Shown here: in pieces, positions 34,977 to 46,678 of the stretch
Layout of the letters: each line of letters starts with the position of its first letter
How positions within the stretch are numbered: position 1 is the first letter of the stretch
From: Sceloporus undulatus
Taxonomy: Eukaryota > Chordata > Lepidosauria > Squamata > Phrynosomatidae
Direction: 5' to 3'
Length of the DNA: 64,000 bases
Assembly (NCBI RefSeq): GCF_019175285.1
Contig: NC_056527.1
Location: forward strand, 113,862,230 to 113,926,229
Notes under the pieces: generated by a model
What the model saw: the letters and a program-made list of their open reading frames with translations, nothing else
Databases searched by the model: none
What the model was told of the DNA's origin: nothing
Program-made: the position numbers and the translations under genes

Positions 34977-35655
34977 TGTAAGAAGAATGTGTGAGTTCTG
35001 ACTTAAACCCAGAGCTGAAGAGCCAAGAACCAAGGAATGGTGTTTTAAACCAAGCTAAAGAGCCAAACAAGATGGTTCCGATGCAGAGCATTGATGTGAC
35101 GAAGGGATTGGCAACCGAGACGAGTAAGTCTGAGCTGTGATGACCTATGACCGGGAAGGTTGCTTTATCTCCTGTGTCACAATGAAGAGGAAGTGACAGG
35201 ACAATGGAGTGCTTTGAACAGAACGAGCTGCTTTGAACACGGACTGATCAGACAGCCTGTCTCTCTCCCAAAAGAGGAAATTGAGTAATGGGCTACAATA
35301 TTGCAAGACTTCAGCAGCCAAGAGCCAGAGAGAAGAAAAAGTATAAAGACCTTGATTTCGTCTCCAGTTTGTTGGCATCAAACGCGCGGCAAAGTGTCAT
35401 CCCCAACTTTCGAGAACACCTGATCAATGTTCGGCGGAAGGAAAGTGTGTGTGTAGTATTGTATGAATCTGTGAGTGAAAGAGCTCTTGATGTTTATATT
35501 ACTTTGTGATTTAATAAATGTTACATGCAAGGTGTTTAAACCAAATGTGGTGTCTCAATGTCTGTGTCAGCCCGCTCTGAATGGTCCACAGAGGGAGAGG
35601 TTTTCATTACACGCTGTCAGGTTAAACAGGTTGCCCTTACAAACTTGGGCATACA
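34977..35655 (+). mobile_element. Solo LTR, same insertion as 19648..20337
   Basis: This is the same LTR in the same intron position, with the 4-base duplication AAGG on both sides (34973..34976 and 35656..35659). It is about 11 bases shorter than its counterpart, in line with the deletion-rich quality of this region. It is a class I ERV-like fossil with no internal genes. Confidence 0.75.
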
Positions 35656-35787
35656 AAGGATTCAGGAAGATTCTGATTGAGACACCAGAGTGGTTTAAAG
35701 GGGGTCTTTTCCTATTGTGACCACACACACGGGGACCATTACAGAATGGGCAGAAGGCCATTAGAGATGGCAAGAGACATTTTTTAC

Positions 35788-36634
35788 CTGCCAGGGCTGG
35801 ATCTTGATGGTTCCATATTGCTCCATCTCTCCAACCTTTATGCTTTGATCTTGAAGAAAGCATGGCATGAAGAGCATGCGCGATGGCATAAACGCATTGT
35901 AGATACTGTAACTCTGACCAGACATCCTCATTCCAAAGACAGATTCAGGGAGGCTGCTCAGTGTTTCCTCCCAGTACAGTTGGTGCATTGATTACATAAA
36001 AATCATATTTGGGAAAAGAGCATTTAAAGGCACTAGTCCAAAGGACGCCTGCAACATAATTTTCAGTTGGGTTTATTTTGCTAGATATTGTTCATAGCCT
36101 TCTACGTTTTTGCTGGTAATGCAAAGGACAGAGTGCCATTGAAAGTTTTGGGGGTGAAAGAATCCGTTGTAGAATGTGGAGGTAAAATCCCACTGAGCAG
36201 TGATGATCCAAACCTTCTCTATTGGCTCCTTTCTGTTAACCCTCATTGAAAAGCAGAATCAGTTGCAAGACTAACATCGACTGTGAACACCATGAACAAG
36301 AATCACATTGGTATCAGACAAGAAAGAATAAAATGCATTCTGCATTTTACATGAACCTCCTTGCTTCTATCACTGCTGCTATCCAATTCTCTTTCACTAT
36401 TGGAATATTTCTTCAAGGCAAGACCAATGCTGTTCTGGAGTAGCTGAGGAAGAGTGTCCTCAATAAAACTTCCCCACTGTCATCATCTGAAACAATGAGG
36501 CCAATCCAGGTCCATCCAAAATGCTTCAGCAGCTTGACAATCCCAACATACTGAGCCCTTTCATTTGGGATCATTCGGTAGACAGAAGGAACTGAGCTTT
36601 ATCTTTCAAGCAGGGTCAAAGGAGCCAAACTGAG
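35788..36634 (-). pseudogene. V2R gene G exon 3, many small deletions
   Basis: It is 847 bases against 870. The start (CTCAGTTTGGCTCC) and the end (CCCTGGCAG before GTAAAA) are both preserved. The 3' third is represented cleanly at 19244..19507. Confidence 0.87.
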
Positions 36635-37170
36635 CTGAAGAGAAAGACAATTTTCTTTTGAGAGGTAACAAAAATCTCTCATTGTTCCTCAAATATATAT
36701 TCTTCTAAAATAGATCTGGAGGTAACTGTTTTCAAGTAAAAGAATGTTGGTAAGAGTAAGAGACATCATGCACTATGCTGTGGGACAGATAGAAATACCA
36801 AGGACTATCTATATGCTGCATGTAAAAGGCCACAATGAGGTTTCCAACACATTGTTGGTCCAAAAATTTGAAGCAGAGCGAAAATGGTGTGAACACCTTC
36901 AGTTTCAACGCCATTTACCTCTTCAGAGCTTTTTACCTGGCCTTAATTCCCAAACCAGCAATTTATCCACACTTCAGTTCTCTTCAACCTTCTGAGAAGC
37001 AATCTAGAAGGGAAGGTTATAGAGAATGAAAACTTTCCTACCACAGTTTTCCCTATCTCAAACTGCCCCTCCCCATTTGTGAAGTCAATTAAAAATGGTT
37101 CTGATTCCCAGGGAGATGTACATGTTCTCATCTTCAGAGTGGAAAGGAATGTTTTCTGGGACAATGACTG

Positions 37171-37383
37171 GGATTGTTTTTTGTGGGTTTTTCGGGCTTT
37201 GTGGCCATGTTCAGAACAGTTTCTTCCTGATGTTTGCAAGCATCTGTGGCTGGCATCTTCAAAGACTGCCAGCCACAGATGCTGGCAAAATGTCAGGAAG
37301 AAACTCGTCTAGAACATGGCCACATAGCCCAAAAAAAACCACACAAAAACTATGGATGCTGGCCATGAAAGCCTTGACTTCAC
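37171..37383. mobile_element. Palindromic MITE
   Basis: Same family as 3358..3580. Both arms are present, with CATCTGTGGCTGGCATCTTC and its complement around a short loop. Intron 2 of gene G. Confidence 0.72.
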
Positions 37384-37407
37384 ATTGAACACACTCCCTC
37401 AGTGATG

Positions 37408-38335
37408 GAGTCTCATAAAATCATAGAGTTGGAACAGGCCACAAGGGCTATCCAGTCCAAACCCCTTCCATGCAGGAACTCAAGGCACCCTTGACAGATG
37501 GCCATCCAGTCTCTGTTTGAAGACCTCCAAGAGGGAGATCCATACACTCCGAGGAGTTTGTTCCACTGTTGAAAGCCCTTACGTCAGGAAGTTCTCCCTA
37601 ATGTTGAGTGGAATCTCTTTTCCTGTAATTTGTATCCATTGTTCTAGTCTATTCTGTGGAACAGCAGAAAAGAAGCTTGCTCCATCAGCAATATGACATC
37701 TTTTCAAATATTTAAACAAAGCTACATATCACCTCTTAACCGCACTTCTCCTGGCTAGAACATACGCAGGTCCCTAACTCTTCTCATAGACATGCTTTCC
37801 AGATCCTTCACCATTTTGGTCACCCTCCTCTGAACACGCTACAGTTTCTAACATCTTTTTTAATTGTGGAGCCCAGAACTGGACACAGTATCAATGGGAG
37901 GCAGGACCAAGGCAGAATATAGTGGCACTATACTTCCCTTGAGCTAGACACTATACTTTATTGATGCAGCCTAGAATCGCACTGGCCTTTTTAGCTGCCA
38001 CATTGCATGGCCTCATGTTCAACTTGTGGTCTCTGGACTCCCTGACCCTTTCACCGTAGTTCTTCAGCCAGTGTCACCCATCCTATATCTGTGCATTTAT
38101 TTTCCACTAAGTGCAGTACTTACATTTTCTGTGTTGAATCATTTTGTTGCTTTGGCCCAGCTTTTAGCTATTCAGGTCATTTGAATTTGATCCTGCTTCT
38201 GGGTATTAGCTACTCCTCCTAATTTGGTGTCATCTGCAATTTGATAAGTATGCGCCAATTCTGTCACCAAACTTATTAAATAAAGATGTTGAATAGCACT
38301 GAGCCAGGACAGAACCCTGTGGGACCCCAATGGTC
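37408..38335 (-). mobile_element. CR1 LINE 3' fragment
   Basis: The 3' end is at the left (AAATCATAGAGTTGGAAC...CATCCAGTC on the plus strand). It extends about 900 bases toward the 5' side, through GAACCCTGTGGGACCCC. No usable reading frame is seen. It lies in intron 2 of gene G. Confidence 0.75.
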
Positions 38336-38430
38336 ATAGGCGTGCACTATGTCAGGGATGATGGGCAGTTGTAGCTCTTCACCTCTGGCTTGAACTCACC
38401 ACCTGGGTTGTGCACCGCGCTGACCAGTTT

Positions 38431-39013
38431 TGGCCAGTGGTTATACTTTAGCAAGAGTTACAGAGAATAGGCTGAAGACCCTGACAAATTCTCCAAGCCT
38501 CTCACTCTTGCTTCCACAGAAGTCTTCACCCTTCTTCAGGTCCATGGTTTCTTGTAGCTTCACCCAAGACACCGACAACTCAGTAGTCTTAAATAAAAGA
38601 TTACTTTATTCTACTATATACAGCTCCAAACTATCCAACACAACAATACTCTACTCCTCACTATCCACTCTACCACTACTACAACCCACAAATACATTGG
38701 GATGTATAGTCATTATTATAGTTAAGCATGGTACCACCCACTGTCTGTTCCACCCAGTAGGCGTGTACACCATTCTCATTGGTTCTCTGGTCCATCCACA
38801 ATTAATGATTTCATCATCTCAGCCTTGACCACTTAACAATGTCAGGTGTGTCCAATTATCCACTTACATTCTTGTCCTTGGCATTCAGGACTTGTTAATT
38901 GTATTACCATTTACACTTGTGTGGTTCTCAATTGGCTGCTGCGGAGTCACCTGACTCTCACATACATGTTTTATTTCATTACGTATATCCCATGTTGCTT
39001 TTTTCTTAACACA
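38431..39013 (-). mobile_element. Probable solo LTR
   Basis: On the minus strand it has a CCAAT box, a TATA-like stretch and AATAAA in the order of an LTR, with TGTTAAG near its start. No internal genes are seen. The ends are approximate and no target duplication could be fixed. It is a fossil of uncertain family. Confidence 0.5.
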
Positions 39014-39673
39014 CTATACATGGCTTCCAGCTTAAATGGAAACCATGCTGTAATAAAACTAATGGTGCGCGCACCCATGACATGCACGCCGCCCAAGCTG
39101 TGAACATGTGCCCCATTGTTGCAATGGGACGTGAGCACACAGATTTCTCATATGCAGGGGGATCCGGAAAGATCCCCCATGTAAGGGGAGGTCCCGCTTG
39201 TAACATATGCAAGAGGATACAGGTGAATTTTCCAAAACACTGTACAGAAACTGTGAAGATTGGACATGATGTGGACACCTTCAGTTACAATGTCATTTAA
39301 CTCTCTCAGAGTGTCTCTGGCCTTAATTCACAAGCAATTTTGTCCACACTTCGATTCCCACCAACTCCCTGAGATGCAATTTGGATGGCAGATGTTTATA
39401 GACAAAAGGGAACAGTATTTCTCATCTCAAACTGCCCTTCCCATTGTAAAGTAAATACGTAAAAATCAGTTCAAATGTGTTTGCATGCCAGGGAAAAGCA
39501 CATATTATGACCATATTTTAACTAATAATTTGAAAGGTATGTTTGGCTCAGGTCACTGAGTGGAAACTTTTCACTCTCATCAGTTTGGAGGATATGGGCA
39601 GATTGTGACCTAAATGAGTGATCGCCTTTAAGCTCAAGATCACTGATTTCTTATATAGCTAAAGACAACATAC

Positions 39674-39956
39674 CTGGCATCTATAGATGTTCAAGATGTG
39701 AGGCATCTGCTGGAATTGTGAAAGGAGAGCCCACCAATGACAGCCATTAGCTTGTACTTTCTTTGCGATATAGTTAGGGGGATTCCATCTCCTGTGAAAA
39801 GAAGATTCATAGTCCCGGAACATGATCCCATTTCATTGTAAGCTGTGGCTCTCATATGTTCGCCTAGCGTGCCATGGTAAAAGGTGGGCATTTTTTGTTG
39901 ACCTCTTGATGGCAAATTGAAAAGCAAAATACTGGTGGCAAAATTTAGGCAAAATG
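39674..39956 (-). pseudogene. V2R gene G exon 2, several small deletions
   Basis: It is 283 bases against 292. Acceptor TTGCAG and donor GTATGT are intact. Landmarks LLFTGDGIP and IGGLSFHNS are visible in different frames. Confidence 0.85.
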
Positions 39957-41024
39957 CTGCAATGAGATGTTCACACGACCTGAGTGCTGCCACATTCTTT
40001 AAGGCATCTTTATGTCTCTTGGAAAGAAGTACACAGTCTAAGTTTGACTTGGATTTAACACAGTCATATTTAGTGGAGACGACTAAAACATTGTACTTAG
40101 CAACTCATGACTCTACAAATTCATTCAGTGAATGGGGCTTAAGTAAATATCTAGATCACATCTTGAAGTCTTCCTTAAATTGGTTGCATTTCTCGTTTAA
40201 TATACTTTATTCTATATTATTTTTTCCCTCCTGATTGATATCTCCTAAAACACTTCTGTCATATCTTCTCTCTTCTCTCTCTCCCCCCCCTCTCTCTCTC
40301 TGTAGTCTTTCACTCATTTTTCTTTCCTTCTTTCTTCCTGGATCTGGACAATATATTAATTCCCTTACTGAACACATATTTCATAAACATGCCCACTCTG
40401 TCCATGTTTTTCCTGTCCCTTTTGGTGACATTCTGTATTGAGCCATGTAACCCTCTCATTAAAAAGCTGTTGTACAGCGCTGTGTACATTTCAGCTCTTA
40501 AAAAAAGGTCAATAATATAACTAATATAATTCCTTTTGACAAACGAAAGTTGCTTCCTTTTAATTTGACATTTATATCCTCCTTATTTTTCCTTCTTTTT
40601 CCCCTTGATTAATTTCCTCAGACTTGTATGAGGAACTCTGGCAAACAATGAATCCTCCCTTGTTTAGAAACTTATGAAAATCTACCTTGCGCACATGTCT
40701 TCAGTGTGCCGAATTTTATAAGGATTTATGTTGCCACATTATTCAGATACCACATTAATTACCCACACCATCAACCTCCACCTGTTGTTGAACCTATTGC
40801 TCCCTATATGGACAATGTGAATCACGATTCACATCTCTGGTCTTTGTCATGCTGACTTTACTGCGCCGGATGAAAGCAGAGACTAACAAGTTTTGGGAAA
40901 CGAAATGTTCCTCAGAGAGAGCTAAATGAATGAAGCCACTTTCTAGATTTGTATGAATATATCAGTCATAGATATTTAGAACACTGACCTCGAGAAGTAT
41001 TATGAACGAGTTACTTCAAGGGCG

Positions 41025-41323
41025 CTCCCCCCTTAGCAGGGAGTGTGTTAAAGCGAAACTACTTTATATCTGAAACCTAAAAGAGACCAAATTCACCAAT
41101 GACGGAAGGCTCTGAATACAGTTGACATATTTTCCACCTTGATTTCCAATTCAATCCAGAATTTCAACTTTCTGGCTGCATTTGAGGGAGTTGTGAGCAA
41201 ACAGACGGATCAGGCAGTAGTTGACCTCCAGCAACAACAATAGTAAATCTTGGCCCCCGCCCCCTCTGCATAAAAGCATTTCAACAGGTGCCTAGAATAC
41301 CAGGGTACTCCCAGGACCCTCAT
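41025..41323 (-). pseudogene. V2R gene G exon 1 (degraded signal exon)
   Basis: The ATG at 41323 opens MRVLGVPWYSRHLL, matching MRVLGVPLLFYAP of gene D. The leucine/isoleucine segment and the CDWKTK region are recognisable only with frame changes. The donor site is unclear. Confidence 0.65.
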
Positions 41324-42029
41324 CACCAACTAAATTTTTCAAAATACTGCAAACAAGCAGTATAGTTGAAATAAATTTAAACACTGCCCCTCTGATTCAA
41401 TAAATCCCATCACTGTGTCTACAAATTGTTTTGACATGCGGATTTTATTCATGCAGGCAATGTGATTCCAGTACTTTGGGCCTGTTGACTCATCTTTGTC
41501 CTTACTTTCTGTTCACCACAAGCATACATTGCTTGAAGTCTATAATTCTGCATATTCTAGGGGACGATAAGTGCCTTGTCAGTATTCTCACCTCAAAATG
41601 CCCAGCAAGGAATTAAATGCTTAATTTACAACCCCTAATATACTGGCTACATGGATTTAAGAAACATTTGCCCCGAATTCCAAACTAAACAAAGAGATTC
41701 AGCCCTGCAATTAAATCTATTATATGAGGGGGAGGTATCACATTGTGTACCCACTAAGAATAGTGAACTAGGGCCTTTCAGATCTCAATTCTTATTCCTA
41801 AAATCTCAAGAAAATGACCACAGCTACTTTCATTATTTTAACTTGTAACCTTTAGGGCACTGGCTTTTAAAAATTATTTTCAATTATTGCATGCATTAAA
41901 GTTATACCATACCCTTAGCCTATCTTTATTATATTTGCTTTCCTTTATTTTTAGAACACACTTCCCTAATTAAACCTCGCTGTTAAGGACCTCAATTCAA
42001 TAGGCCATTCCGCACAGTATAAAGATCCT
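41324..42029. other. Intergenic, V2R G start to IGHV fragment
   Basis: No gene is recognised. Part resembles the region upstream of gene D exon 1 (28.8-29.2 kb), so it belongs to the V2R duplication unit. Confidence 0.5.
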
Positions 42030-42054
42030 NNNNNNNNNNNNNNNNNNNNNNNNN
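42030..42054. other. Assembly gap (25 N)
   Basis: 25 N, unlike the 100-N gaps. It cuts an IGHV segment and marks the right end of the deletion-rich region. Confidence 0.98.
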
Positions 42055-42121
42055 CTTCAGTCCATCTGCAGATGACAAGCCTGAAGCCAGAAGACTCTGG
42101 CTTCTATTACTGTGCAAGAAG
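42055..42121 (+). CDS. IGHV segment, 3' fragment cut by gap
   Basis: Only the end of framework 3 remains: SVHLQMTSLKPEDSGFYYCAR, open, with the second conserved cysteine. It is followed directly by a recombination signal. This is an immunoglobulin heavy-chain V segment, rearranged in B cells. The rest is lost in the 25-N gap, so whether it is functional cannot be judged. Confidence 0.85.
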
Positions 42122-42160
42122 CACAGTGACGGCTTCTGTTTTTAAACATGTAGAAAAACT
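42122..42160 (+). promoter_or_regulatory. V(D)J recombination signal, 23-bp spacer
   Basis: The heptamer CACAGTG (42122..42128) is the exact consensus. It is followed by 23 bases and the nonamer AGAAAAACT, close to ACAAAAACC. This is the expected type 3' of IGHV. Confidence 0.85.
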
Positions 42161-42530
42161 TCACATGTCTCCCCAGGGGGGAAACAATTAAGTAGGAAAC
42201 ACACAATCATTCATGCTATAAAGCTATAAAAGCTATAAAAGGAAACTCCAAACCATGGTTCTGGTGGGGACAGTCCAGATGACAGCTGGCATTTTCTGCA
42301 CTGGAAGTGGGGTGAACACATTTAATATGATTTTTTTTTTTAAAATCCTTTCTACACCAGATTTTCTGGGAAAACCTAGAGCCCTCCCTCCTTCACTGTG
42401 GTGGCTGTTTGCATGGTCATTCCACCAATCTACCCATTGTGTCTGACACTATTGTGGGTCTCTTGTTCTGAAGTCAGAACTAGGTGTCCAGTCACATCAT
42501 CATCATCACCGGGTGCCTCATTCTGACCTG

Positions 42531-43497
42531 AATAGCAAGCAACATGTGGCAGCATGAAAGGGATCTAGGAGTCCTAATAGACCACAAGTTGAACATGAGT
42601 CAACAGTGTGATGTGGGAGCTAAAAAGGCTAATGTGCTTTTAGGCTGCATCAATAGAAGTATAGTGTCTAGATCAAGGGAAATAACAAAGCTAGACAGCA
42701 AGGCTCTCTCGAACACAAGGGCTTTAATCACTTGCTGCAAGCTATTTACAAGACGGCTTGTCTTGGATACTGACAGCTATATACAAACAAAGTGCTTCAC
42801 CAACCACCGACCACAACAGCCCAACAAACCAGCTACAGAGCTAGTCACCTTCTTCCTTTTATAAGTGGTCTTCTATGAAGTCATGTGCCACCAATGAAAC
42901 CTAGCTGGTTTCATCCCCAGTGCATGTTGCATAATACTGTATCCCATGATGCACCCCTTGACTGACTTCACCTACTGTGCATGTTGCATCAGATGTCCCA
43001 TGATGCAGATTCCAAATGCTGACTCATACACACCTGCCACTTGAACTGTAGTTACCTCTGCTCCAATTCGACCTAGTGGTCACATCCACATCATTTCCAG
43101 GCCAAGTGTCTCACATGGTCCTAACATGTTTAACCTATGGAAGAGAAGGTTAAGAGGTGATATGATTGCTCTATTTAAATAATTGAAGGGGTGTCATATT
43201 GAGGATGGAGCAAGCTTGTTTTCTGCTGCTCCAGAGAATAGGACCAGAAACAAATGATTCAAACTAGAGGAAAAGAGATTTCACCTCAACATCAGGAAGA
43301 ACTTCTTGGTAGTAAGAGCTGTTTGACAGTGGAACACAGTTCCACAGAGAGTGGTGGAGGCTCTTTATTTGGAGGTCTTTAAACAGAAGCTGGATGGTCA
43401 TCTGTTGGGAATGCTTTGTGAGTTCCTGCATGGCAGGTGATGGACTGGATGGCCCCTGTAGTCTCTCCCAACTGTATGATTTTATGAGTCTATGAGT
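42531..43497 (+). mobile_element. CR1 LINE 3' fragment, interrupted by an LTR-like insert
   Basis: 42531..42682 and about 43131..43497 are CR1 3' sequence, for example TTCCTGCATGGCAGG and the TATGATTTTATGAGTCTATG tail. Between them about 440 bases are foreign (see the LTR entry). Confidence 0.7.
42683..43131 (-). mobile_element. Probable solo LTR inserted in CR1
   Basis: Read on the minus strand it starts TGTTAGGACC and has a TATAAAAGG box followed by an ATTAAA signal, the order of U3-R-U5. It contains no genes. The family is uncertain. It is younger than the CR1 it split. Confidence 0.5.
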
Positions 43498-44403
43498 GGT
43501 AGATGTGCTGGGTAACTTGGTGGGAAGCCCATGCAGACAGCAAGGAACCAAGGACCAGATCATAGGGTAGGTCAGGGCAGCTGTGGGGCTAGAATGCTCC
43601 AGGCTGCCTCCCAGAGTATCCTGGTCAGTGCAAAAAAGGCCTCTGTTACTTTTTAAAATTAACTGTGTGTGCTCTGGGTTTCAAACTATGAAGAAGTAAG
43701 TTCATTGGCATATATGTTATTCAATTTTTTCCTACTCATGTGAAACAGGATGCAGAAAACACAAAATCCCTCATTTCCACACAAAAAGAATTGTTTCTGT
43801 TCTTTCAAATTAAGACCCTATATCATTAATCTACTCTCCTGTAGTTCATATTTGCTATGCAGGAATAATGATGTCCAAAACAACCACATACAAATTTTGG
43901 GCAGAATAAGTCCTGAATGACAAAGATTCTTTTCAGTCCAGGATTCTTCTTGTCTTGATTTCTCAACTCTCAAAATACATTTTTTTTTTTACCATTTTGG
44001 GAATATTTTGAAAAATATTATTTCCATTTTTACTGGTGATAAAAACTCTGTCCTCAGCTTTGCCAGCTCATTCTGGAAATGATATTCAAGATAGGAAAAT
44101 ATTTGCCATTCATTCTTCTTTGTCCCCAGCATGTGAAAATAGGATATAAATCAAATAAAAACATGAAGGGTCTACTATTGCCTTTACAGCAAACATCTCT
44201 TTATGTTCTGCCATTATTATTCCAAAGATGAATCTGAACCAGGTTCCTTCATCCGCAAACAGGTCACTGTCAGCCCCCAAAGAAGCCAAGCCCTTTTTAG
44301 TTGTGCCCAAAGATTTTATGTCACCCTCAATGCACCTATTCTGGACTGACAGGAATCAAGGCACAGAAGGAGGGATAAATGCAGCCTTTATAATACGAAG
44401 CCC

Positions 44404-44411
44404 ATGCAAAT
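44404..44411 (+). promoter_or_regulatory. Immunoglobulin octamer ATGCAAAT
   Basis: This is the exact ATGCAAAT octamer, 105 bases before the leader ATG of the IGHV at 44517. It is in the orientation and place typical of heavy-chain V promoters, where Oct factors bind. Confidence 0.85.
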
Positions 44412-44516
44412 TAATCTGGGTCCCGTCCTTTAAGCCTGCAGACGCCACCACTCAATGTCAAATTGCATTGGTCAAGAATGAGAGTTCATTTCAGAAACAT
44501 CCAAACAATCAGAGAC

Positions 44517-44957
44517 ATGATCCTTTGGGTGAATCTCCTCCTTCTGTTTCTAGTCCTCTCAGGTAATTTTATTCCCATCAGGAACAGGAGGAGTTTGTAC
44601 ATATTTATGCACAAGGATCCCCTGATTCCCCATTTGATTTTTGTTTTCAGGTTGCCATTCTCAGGTTCTGCTGGTGGAGACAGGAGGCACAGTTGTTGCA
44701 CCTGAAGGCACCCTCCGTCTTTCCTGCAAGGCTTCAGGATTCACTTTTTCTAGTCATGAAATGCATTGGATTCGTCAGCCAGCAGGGAAAGGACTTGAAT
44801 GGGTGGCTGGAGTAAGTGGCAGTGGAAGTAGCCAGTGGTATAATCCTAAGGTCTGGGGCAGGTTCACCGTCTTCAGGTACAATTCTCAAGCTTCAGCCTA
44901 TCTGCAGATGACAAGCCTAAAGTCTGAAGACTCTGCCATGTATTACTGTGCAAGATA
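44517..44957 (+). CDS. IGHV segment, complete and open
   Basis: The leader exon is 44517..44562 ([15 protein letters not shown], donor GTAATT). The intron is 88 bases. The V exon is 44651..44957 after TTTTCAG. The frame is open throughout. Framework marks are [15 protein letters not shown] with the first cysteine, [15 protein letters not shown] with the conserved tryptophan, and [13 protein letters not shown] with the second cysteine. An octamer lies upstream and a 23-spacer signal downstream, so it could rearrange. Framework 3 is unusual: [17 protein letters not shown], where most IGHV read GRFTISRDN. No D, J or constant exons are seen nearby. Its neighbours are V2R genes and it has the same strand as the right-hand V2R array. 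Confidence 0.9.
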
Positions 44958-44996
44958 CACAGTGATGGCTTCTCTTTCTCTGATTCTACAAAAACC
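44958..44996 (+). promoter_or_regulatory. V(D)J recombination signal, 23-bp spacer
   Basis: Heptamer CACAGTG at 44958..44964, a 23-base spacer, and nonamer ACAAAAACC at 44988..44996. Both elements are near-perfect consensus. Confidence 0.93.
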
Positions 44997-46009
44997 TCTG
45001 ATGTTCAACCAGAATAGAAACTGGAAGCAGGAAACACACTCTCATTCTTTTCTTTTTCCTTTTTCTTTTAGATGGAAGTCCCCATGAAACAAAGCTGTTG
45101 GGAGCTTAGAGAACAAATGTGAAACTGTGAAAGGGAGGAAGAATAGGAATCGAACAAGACACCTATATATGTAAGTGGCCTCTCAGAGCTTAGAAAGTGT
45201 ATAAAATTGAAATGGACTGAAACCTATTGTTTGCCCTCAATCAATTTTCTAAGGGAATATGTGGTTTTTCAAAACATTTAGTTATACACAAGAAAGTACC
45301 CTACATTTAGTTATACATCAGAAAGTGTTCCACAGAGTCTACAAAGATAGCGGGAAAATGTCATTCTTTTGTTTGTTGTTAACTGCCTTCAATTCGACCT
45401 ATGGCAATCTTATTAATGAGAGACCTATCCTCAACTACCCTGATCAGCTCTTGCAGAAATATCAAGGCAATTTGCCAAGGGTATATTTTAGAAAATGTTT
45501 GAATTGATGGGGTACCACTCCACTGTCCAATTGTGTCATCTGCACCCACAAAACTCCTGCGGGTGAATCCATTTTTCAATGTCTTCTTTTTGTGCACTAG
45601 TCTTCCCCCTTTCCTTATTATCCTCTGTATAGTTGCAAGTTTTGCTCATTTGTTTTTTAAAAAAGAAGCATTGTGGGGATGGCAAAAAAAAGGGGTGAGA
45701 GAAACAGAGATCTGGGATTCTGGGTTGCAGCAGCCTCTAGGCAGTAAACAATGCAATACAGTTTGAGTTGGGAAAGACTGAGCTTCTGCCTTCAGGTAGC
45801 AACATAACTTGAAGATGCCTCCAGGATCCCTTAATGCATATCCATGAACAGTGAAGAAGAAAAGGGCCAAGTAGATAACTGTGCCTCATCAGCTACCTCC
45901 AGTGTGTTAAAGAAAGCATGCATCTGTAAGTTTTGGCTACCAAAAAGAAAATCGTATGAAAAGTGGAGATAAGTGTAAGAAACAATCATGCATTTGGGAA
46001 GAGGCCTTT

Positions 46010-46215
46010 AAGGCCACTGCCACACTTCAGAATTAATGCAGTTGGACAACACTTTAACTACTATGGCTATGGAATTCTGGGAACCGTAGTTTACTGTGGT
46101 ACCAGAGCTCTCTGCCAGAGAAGGCCAAATATCCTACAAATCTATAAATCCTAGAATCCCATATCATTGCACCATGGCAGTTAAACGGTATCAAATTGCA
46201 TTAATTCTGCAGTGC
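46010..46215. mobile_element. Foldback MITE
   Basis: The left arm (GCCACACTTCAGAATTAATG) and the right arm (CATTAATTCTGCAGTGCAG) are complementary over most of their length, with a second shared word, TAGAATCCCA/TGGAATTCTGG. It has no coding capacity and is probably Harbinger-like, by its look only. Confidence 0.6.
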
Positions 46216-46336
46216 AGATGCCGCCCAAGTTTACTGGAACATATTGAAATACTCTTCTTTCTTGTCCTGGAGGAGCCTGTCCCTGTTCTTTCCATGTTAT
46301 TTCTGCCTCTGGTACCTAATTTTCTTTTCTTTTTTT

Positions 46337-46436
46337 NNNNNNNNNNNNNNNNNNNNNNNNNNNNNNNNNNNNNNNNNNNNNNNNNNNNNNNNNNNNNNNN
46401 NNNNNNNNNNNNNNNNNNNNNNNNNNNNNNNNNNNN
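46337..46436. other. Assembly gap (100 N)
   Basis: Exactly 100 N after a T-rich run. Confidence 0.98.
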
Positions 46437-46439
46437 ATC

Positions 46440-46678
46440 TGTGAGGTCGAAGGCTTCCATGGCCGGCATCCATAGGTTTTTGTGGGTTTTTAGGGCTATG
46501 TGGCCATGTTCCAGGAGAGTTTATTCCTGGTGTTTCGCCAGCATCTGTGGGTGGCATCTTCAGAGAATGCTCAGCATTCAGCACCCTCTGAAAATGCCAG
46601 CCACAGATGCTGGCAAAAAGTCAGGAAGAAACTCTTCTAGAACATGGCCACAGAGCCCTAAAAGCCCACAAAAAAAAA
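46440..46678. mobile_element. Palindromic MITE (family with ATGGCCGGCATCCATAG ends)
   Basis: This is a full foldback element: GAGGTCGAAGGCTTCCATGG on the left and complementary sequence on the right, through AACATGGCCACAGAGCCC. It is the same family as 3358..3580, 27461..27558, 37171..37383 and a worn piece at about 51126..51200. Confidence 0.7.

Larger units (their letters stand above)
30447..41323 (-). pseudogene. V2R gene G, six exons with many small deletions
   Basis: Exons are about 41025..41323, 39674..39956, 35788..36634, 34481..34709, 32594..32720 and 30447..31337. Exon 5 is perfect. The others are short against their sisters: exon 2 is 283 not 292, exon 3 is 847 not 870, exon 6 is 891 not 914, and exon 4 is one base long. 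Every functional landmark is present (SILASSS-type helix 7, [17 protein letters not shown]), but the frame changes repeatedly. The losses are mostly single bases, often in short runs, and also hit introns. Where a second copy exists (19244..21322) that copy is clean. I infer sequencing error rather than gene decay, so this may be a normal gene. Intron 3 holds a solo LTR, and intron 2 a CR1 piece and another LTR. Confidence 0.8.
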
